Source of the DNA: Burkholderiales bacterium UBA2647
GTDB lineage: Bacteria; Pseudomonadota; Gammaproteobacteria; Burkholderiales; Burkholderiaceae_E
Direction: 5' to 3'
NCBI GenBank assembly: GCA_002359635.1
Contig: DENJ01000043.1
Location: 1-64,000, forward strand
DNA: 64,000 nucleotides
In this document: one piece after another, positions 59,420 through 64,000 of the stretch
How positions within the stretch are numbered: position 1 is the first letter of the stretch
Layout: each line of letters opens with the position of its first letter
The notes under the pieces: generated by a model
The model's input: only the letters and a program-made list of their open reading frames with translations
Database searches by the model: none
Told to the model about the DNA's origin: nothing
Translations under genes and position numbers: made by a program

Positions 59420-59911
59420 ATGGCAAAGAAAATAATCAGTGTGAAGGTTAATGGCAGGTTGCAGGAGAAGGCGGTTGAGCCACGTACCTTGCTGGTTCAC
59501 TTCCTGCGCGAGGAACTCTGTCTTACAGGCGCACACATTGGCTGCGAAACAAGTCATTGCGGGGCCTGCACGGTTGATATCGATGGCAAGTCGGTGAAGA
59601 GTTGCACCCATCTGGCCGTGCAGTGCGACGGCTCTGAGGTCATGACGGTTGAAGGTCTGGCAAACGGCGGTGTTCTTCATGCGGTGCAGGAGGGCTTTTA
59701 CAAAGAACACGGCCTTCAGTGCGGATTCTGCACCCCTGGGATGTTGATGCGCGCTTATCGATTCCTTCAGGAAAACCCCAACCCGAATGAAGCCGAAATT
59801 AGAGTCGGCATGAGCGGCAATTTATGTCGCTGTACGGGGTATCAAAACATTGTGAAAGCTGTGCAGTACGCCGCGGCCAAGTTGCAACAAACCGAGAAGG
59901 AGGCCGCATGA
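59420..59911 (+). CDS. coxS: CO dehydrogenase small (2Fe-2S) subunit CoxS
   Basis: A 163-residue iron-sulfur subunit. Both clusters are complete: the plant-type site in [21 protein letters not shown] and the helical site in CGFCTPGML with CRCTGYQNI. It passes electrons from the Mo-Cu centre to FAD in CoxM. It follows coxM by 29 nt and overlaps coxL by 4 nt. Confidence 0.95.
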   Translation: MAKKIISVKVNGRLQEKAVEPRTLLVHFLREELCLTGAHIGCETSHCGACTVDIDGKSVKSCTHLAVQCDGSEVMTVEGLANGGVLHAVQEGFYKEHGLQCGFCTPGMLMRAYRFLQENPNPNEAEIRVGMSGNLCRCTGYQNIVKAVQYAAAKLQQTEKEAA

Positions 59912-62322
59912 ACGACGCTGTTGACCCCACCATACTTGAGCGTACCGCTGCCCTCCAAGGCATGGGTGACAGCCGTCTGCGTAAAGAAGACGCGCGTTTC
60001 ATCCAGGGCAAGGGCAATTATGTGGATGACATCAAGATGCCTGGCATGTTGCACATGGATATCGTGCGGAGTCCCTATGCACATGCCCGCATCAAGCGGA
60101 TCGATAAATCGGAGGCACTGAAGCTGCCCGGTGTTATTGCTGTACTCACTGCCGAAGACCTCAAGCCACTGAAACTGCATTGGATGCCGACCTTGGCGGG
60201 CGATGTGGCTGCGGTGCTTGCCGATGAGAAAGTACATTTCCAAATGCAGGAAGTGGCCGTGGTTGTCGCCGAGGATCGCTACGCCGCCGCAGACGGTGTT
60301 GAAGCTGTGATGGTGGAATACGAAGAACTACCGGTTGTCATCGATCCCTTCGAAGCGCTCAAACCGGATGCACCGGTCTTGCGTGAGGACCTTGCGGGAA
60401 AGGCCACCGGTGCACATGGCCCACGCGATCACCACAATCATATTTTCACCTGGACTGCTGGCGATAAGCATGCCGCTGATGCCGCTTTTGATACCGCACC
60501 AGTCAAGGTCAGCGAACATATTTTTTATCCGCGGGTACACCCTTGTCCGCTCGAAACCTGCGGCTGCGTGGCGAGTTTCGATCCCATCCGCGGTGAACTC
60601 ACCACCTACATGACATCGCAGGCTCCGCATGTGGTGCGAACCGTCGTGTCACTTTTATCGGGTATTCCTGAGAGCAAGGTTCGCATTGTGAGTCCCGATA
60701 TCGGCGGCGGCTTTGGTAACAAGGTCGGTGTCTATCCTGGTTATGTTTGTGCGATCGTGGCCTCGATTGTGTTGGGCAAGCCCGTGAAGTGGGTGGAGGA
60801 TCGTATTGAGAATATTTCCTCAACAGCTTTTGCCCGCGACTACCACATGGATGGCGAACTCGCAGCAACGCCGGACGGAAAGATTCTTGGCTTGAGGGTC
60901 AATGTACTTGCAGATCATGGTGCTTTTGATGCCTGCGCCGATCCAACCAAGTTTCCAGCAGGTCTTTTTCATATCTGCTCTGGGTCCTATGACATTCCCG
61001 CCGCGCACTGCAGCGTCAAAGGTGTTTACACCAATAAAGCACCCGGTGGTGTTGCCTACCGCTGCTCCTTCAGGGTGACTGAGGCGGTCTATTTGATCGA
61101 ACGCATGGTTGATGTGCTCGCGCAAAAGCTAGGCATGGATAAAGCCGAGATTCGGGCCAAGAACTTCATCCGTAAGGAGCAGTTTCCCTACACGAGCGCC
61201 TTCGGCTTCGAATACGATTCAGGCGACTACCACATGGCTTTGCAGAAGGTACTCGATGCGGTTGACTACAAGGCCCTGCGTGCTGAGCAAGCAGCCAAGC
61301 GGGCTGACCCGGATTGTCCAACCCTGATGGGTATTGGTCTCGTGACCTTTACCGAGGTGGTTGGTGCGGGGCCATCGAAAATGTGTGACATTCTTGGCGT
61401 CGGCATGTTTGACTCTTGTGAGATTCGTATTCATCCCACGGGTTCAGCCATTGCTCGTATGGGGACGATAACCCAAGGGCAGGGGCATCAAACAACCTAC
61501 GCGCAGATTATTGCCACCGAGTTAGGAATACCCTCGGAAGTGATTCAAGTAGAAGAGGGTGACACGTCGACAGCACCCTATGGGCTTGGCACCTACGGCA
61601 GTCGATCGACCCCCGTTGCAGGAGCTGCTATCGCGCTTGCATCGCGAAAGATTCACGCCAAGGCCAGGAAAATTGCCGCGCATTTGCTGGAAGTTGGCGA
61701 GGCCGACCTTGACTGGGAAATCGATCGCTTCAAGGTGAAGGGTGATGATGGCAAGTACAAAACCATGAAGGATATTGCCTGGGCTTCGTACAACAATTTG
61801 CCCGCAGGTCTTGAGCCTGGTCTTGAGGCTGTGCACTACTACGACCCGCCCAACTTCACCTATCCCTTTGGCATTTACCTTTGCGTGGTCGACATTGACC
61901 GTGCGACGGGTGAAACCAAAATTCGACGTTTCTATGCGCTTGACGACTGTGGCACGCGGATTAACCCGATGATTATCGAAGGGCAGATTCACGGCGGCTT
62001 AACCGAGGGCTTTGCGGTTGCGATGGGCCAGCAAATGCCCTTCGACGCTCAGGGCAATCTGATGGGTAATACGCTCATGGACTACTTCCTGCCCACGGCC
62101 GTCGAGACACCGCATTGGGAAACCGACCATACCGTCACGCCAAGCCCTCACCATCCGATAGGCGCGAAGGGCGTGGCTGAATCGCCCCATGTCGGTTCGA
62201 TCCCGACCTTCACGTCTGCGGTGGTTGATGCCTTCGCCCATGTCGGTGTAACCGATATGACGATGCCGCACACGAGTTATCGCGTCTGGCAGCAACTCAA
62301 AAAGCGTGGACTGGCGCTGTAA
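59908..62322 (+). CDS. coxL: Form I CO dehydrogenase large (Mo-Cu) subunit CoxL
   Basis: An 804-residue catalytic subunit that oxidises CO to CO2. The form I active-site loop AYRCSFR is present, with the Cu-binding Cys at residue 386 (codon 61063-61065); this matches the AYxCSFR signature that separates true CO dehydrogenases from other hydroxylases. Cofactor segments include [25 protein letters not shown] and GAKGVAESP with the catalytic Glu. ATG 59908 overlaps the coxS stop and follows AAGGAGG; the frame reaches back to 59824. Confidence 0.96.
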   Translation: MNDAVDPTILERTAALQGMGDSRLRKEDARFIQGKGNYVDDIKMPGMLHMDIVRSPYAHARIKRIDKSEALKLPGVIAVLTAEDLKPLKLHWMPTLAGDVAAVLADEKVHFQMQEVAVVVAEDRYAAADGVEAVMVEYEELPVVIDPFEALKPDAPVLREDLAGKATGAHGPRDHHNHIFTWTAGDKHAADAAFDTAPVKVSEHIFYPRVHPCPLETCGCVASFDPIRGELTTYMTSQAPHVVRTVVSLLSGIPESKVRIVSPDIGGGFGNKVGVYPGYVCAIVASIVLGKPVKWVEDRIENISSTAFARDYHMDGELAATPDGKILGLRVNVLADHGAFDACADPTKFPAGLFHICSGSYDIPAAHCSVKGVYTNKAPGGVAYRCSFRVTEAVYLIERMVDVLAQKLGMDKAEIRAKNFIRKEQFPYTSAFGFEYDSGDYHMALQKVLDAVDYKALRAEQAAKRADPDCPTLMGIGLVTFTEVVGAGPSKMCDILGVGMFDSCEIRIHPTGSAIARMGTITQGQGHQTTYAQIIATELGIPSEVIQVEEGDTSTAPYGLGTYGSRSTPVAGAAIALASRKIHAKARKIAAHLLEVGEADLDWEIDRFKVKGDDGKYKTMKDIAWASYNNLPAGLEPGLEAVHYYDPPNFTYPFGIYLCVVDIDRATGETKIRRFYALDDCGTRINPMIIEGQIHGGLTEGFAVAMGQQMPFDAQGNLMGNTLMDYFLPTAVETPHWETDHTVTPSPHHPIGAKGVAESPHVGSIPTFTSAVVDAFAHVGVTDMTMPHTSYRVWQQLKKRGLAL

Positions 62323-62328
62323 GCGGTC

Positions 62329-63261
62329 ATGGAAGTCGCAGCCTCACTTCGCGAGGAACTCCATCAGGCGGGCTATATTACCGACGAGGATCTGGCCACG
62401 GTACTGTGGCTTGCCACGGCGTTGCAACGGCCATTGTTGATTGAAGGCGATGCCGGGGTTGGAAAAACCGCACTCGCCATTGCATTGGCGGCCTCGCAAG
62501 GTCGGCGGCTCGTGAGGCTTCAGTGTCATGAGGGTATTGATCTCGGGCAGGCCGCCTATGAATGGAACTATGGCAAACAGCTTTTGTCCATTCGCGTGAA
62601 CGAGCATGCCCAGGGTTTTCAGACCGCCACAGACCTTTTTTCGAGGGACTTCCTGTTGGAACGCCCTTTACTTCAGGCGATATCGAGCACGCAGGCTACG
62701 GTGCTTCTCGTTGATGAGGTCGATCGGGCCGATGAGGCTTTTGAAGCTTTTTTGCTTGAGGTGCTCGCCGACTACCAGATTACCGTACCAGAACTCGGAA
62801 CGATACGCGCCACGCATGTGCCGCTTGTCATCCTCACAAGCAATGGCACACGCGAACTCAGTGATGCTTTGCGCCGCCGCTGTCTTTACCACTGGCTGGA
62901 TTATCCGAGCCTGCATCGAGAGATCGATATCGTGCGTCACACCCTCCCGAGTGCCGAAAGCATGTTGATCGAGCAGGCGGTGGTCTTCGTACAACGCTTG
63001 CGTCGGGAAGATTTGATCAAGACGCCTGGTATTGCTGAGACCTTGGATTGGGTCCGCGCGCTGCATCGGCTTCGACTCCAGTCGCTCCCTGACGATCCTC
63101 ATGGGATCATGCCGCTTCTGGGTTGTCTTTTGAAGACCAAAGAGGATCGTTTCCAGTTCAACGCCGAGCGCGTTTTACAGCTTATTGAGGGCAAAAAAGC
63201 GCATCAGGCCGGCGTCGCCGCTGCGATGAATCCTGCCTCAAACCAGGCTCAGGCCGCCTGA
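62329..63261 (+). CDS. coxD: AAA+ ATPase CoxD (MoxR family)
   Basis: A 310-residue MoxR-type AAA+ ATPase. Walker A is IEGDAGVGKTALAIALA, Walker B is VLLVDEVDRADEAFEAFLLEVLAD, sensor 1 lies in VILTSNGTRELSDALRRRC. In Oligotropha CoxD is required to build the Mo-Cu centre of CoxL. It follows coxL by 6 nt. Together with CoxE it would form a chaperone pair. Confidence 0.92.
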   Translation: MEVAASLREELHQAGYITDEDLATVLWLATALQRPLLIEGDAGVGKTALAIALAASQGRRLVRLQCHEGIDLGQAAYEWNYGKQLLSIRVNEHAQGFQTATDLFSRDFLLERPLLQAISSTQATVLLVDEVDRADEAFEAFLLEVLADYQITVPELGTIRATHVPLVILTSNGTRELSDALRRRCLYHWLDYPSLHREIDIVRHTLPSAESMLIEQAVVFVQRLRREDLIKTPGIAETLDWVRALHRLRLQSLPDDPHGIMPLLGCLLKTKEDRFQFNAERVLQLIEGKKAHQAGVAAAMNPASNQAQAA

Positions 63262-63279
63262 GTCCGGGCGGGTCGATCA

Positions 63280-64000
63280 ATGGAGCACGCTCGGCCGCTC
63301 GAAGCCATTGCTGGTTTTGCCGCAATGCTGCGTGAGCACGGACTCAAGGTTGGGATTCCCGAGCAACAAGCCATGGTCCATGCCGCGCTCGCTTTACCAC
63401 CTGCTCGATATCCATGTCTGGAGGCAGCCTGGCGCGCTATCACTTGTCAGAGCGCTGCGCAGTGGAAGTCCTGGTCAGCGCTCTTTGAGCAATATTGGTA
63501 TCCGCATCGACTCAAGGGCCAGGTCAAGACCAGCGGTCAGACCCGGCACGCCCGGCATCGACCTGACATACGACAACTCGTCCAAGAACTCCAATCGCAA
63601 CTCGGTGCCACGAAGCGCCCGCAGGATGTTGCCTCAAAAGCCATGGATAGCGCCCTCGATCCCGTGATGGTTCAAGGCGACGATCCGGTCTCAAAAGCCC
63701 AAGGAGGTGCGAGTCGAACCGAGGCCCTCGACGATCGATCCTTATCGCAATGGTTGCCGCAGGATCTTTCGCGGCTTCAAATGCTCGCTGACCTGATCGC
63801 CATGCGTTTACGAAAACGCCTCAGTCGACGTTGGCAGGATGATCAAAACGGTCGCAGACTCGACATCAGAAGGACTTGCCGGCGAAGCCTTGCAACAGGT
63901 GGCATCCCATTGCGTCCAGCTTGGAGGCGTTCAAGGCCTGAGCAGCCTCAACTCTTCGTCTTGGTGGACGTGAGCCGTTCGATGGAGACCCACGCACAAC
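63280..64000 (+). CDS. coxE: von Willebrand A-domain protein CoxE (C-terminus beyond window)
   Basis: The frame opens at ATG 63280 and stays open to the window edge, giving 240 residues. After a helical N-terminus (EAIAGFAAMLREHGLKVG) come the conserved LDIRRTCRRSLATGGIPLRPAWRR and the start of a vWA domain, LFVLVDVSRSMETHAQ, with the metal-binding DxSxS motif. CoxE acts with CoxD in copper and sulfur insertion into CO dehydrogenase. The rest of the vWA domain lies outside. Confidence 0.88.
   Translation, partial: MEHARPLEAIAGFAAMLREHGLKVGIPEQQAMVHAALALPPARYPCLEAAWRAITCQSAAQWKSWSALFEQYWYPHRLKGQVKTSGQTRHARHRPDIRQLVQELQSQLGATKRPQDVASKAMDSALDPVMVQGDDPVSKAQGGASRTEALDDRSLSQWLPQDLSRLQMLADLIAMRLRKRLSRRWQDDQNGRRLDIRRTCRRSLATGGIPLRPAWRRSRPEQPQLFVLVDVSRSMETHAQ

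Overview
The window reads as a chromosomal segment of a betaproteobacterium, most likely Burkholderiales. The reasons are two Bug/TctC-type binding proteins, a DUF2863-family gene, a TAXI-type TRAP transporter, moderate GC content, and the conserved mltD-gloB-methyltransferase-rnhA-(x)-dnaQ neighbourhood. No rRNA, tRNA, CRISPR array, insertion sequence or phage gene was recognised. The content suggests a heterotroph that can supplement its energy by oxidising thiosulfate and carbon monoxide.

Layout. 1-6.2 kb (minus strand): mltD, tonB, exbB, exbD, exbD and a TPR protein cut by the window edge. 6.3-14.8 kb: gloB diverging from a methyltransferase, rnhA, an RND efflux pair, dnaQ and a DUF2863 gene. 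14.8-24.7 kb: a sox thiosulfate-oxidation cluster (thioredoxin-like gene, ArsR regulator, soxC, D, Y, Z, A, X, B, soxH-like) with a class II aldolase coupled to its end. 24.7-36.7 kb: short glpD-like dehydrogenase, M20 peptidase, alpha-carbonic anhydrase, TAXI-TRAP transporter, ChaC, epoxide hydrolase, alpha/beta hydrolase, D-aminoacylase-like enzyme and small membrane proteins. 36.7-41.3 kb: an orphan FliG-like gene, CBS and PsiE proteins, an internally deleted acyl-CoA synthetase pseudogene, a Bug protein and DUF2062. 41.3-46.4 kb: a liv-type ABC transporter. 46.5-51.6 kb: thioesterase, amidohydrolase, PdxA-like dehydrogenase, a second Bug protein, a 66-residue small protein, GST and GNAT. 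51.7-55.1 kb: modCBA with divergent modE. 55.1-57.3 kb: ogt and an Ada-AlkA fusion. 57.4-58.3 kb: a broken paiB, a disordered 96-residue protein and a second copy of the 66-residue small protein. 58.5-64 kb: coxM, S, L, D, E for form I CO dehydrogenase, with coxE cut by the window edge.

How the parts fit. SoxCD and CO dehydrogenase are both molybdenum enzymes, and modABC/modE lies about 3.4 kb from the cox genes, so lithotrophic energy gain and molybdate supply are linked on this segment. The main odd elements are a pair of 66-residue paralogues sharing a conserved upstream dyad, a FliG homologue with no other flagellar gene nearby, a SoxX with a lipobox, a LivF with Arg in place of the Walker A Lys, and two genes caught in the act of decay. 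Function calls come from sequence motifs read by eye; no database search was run.
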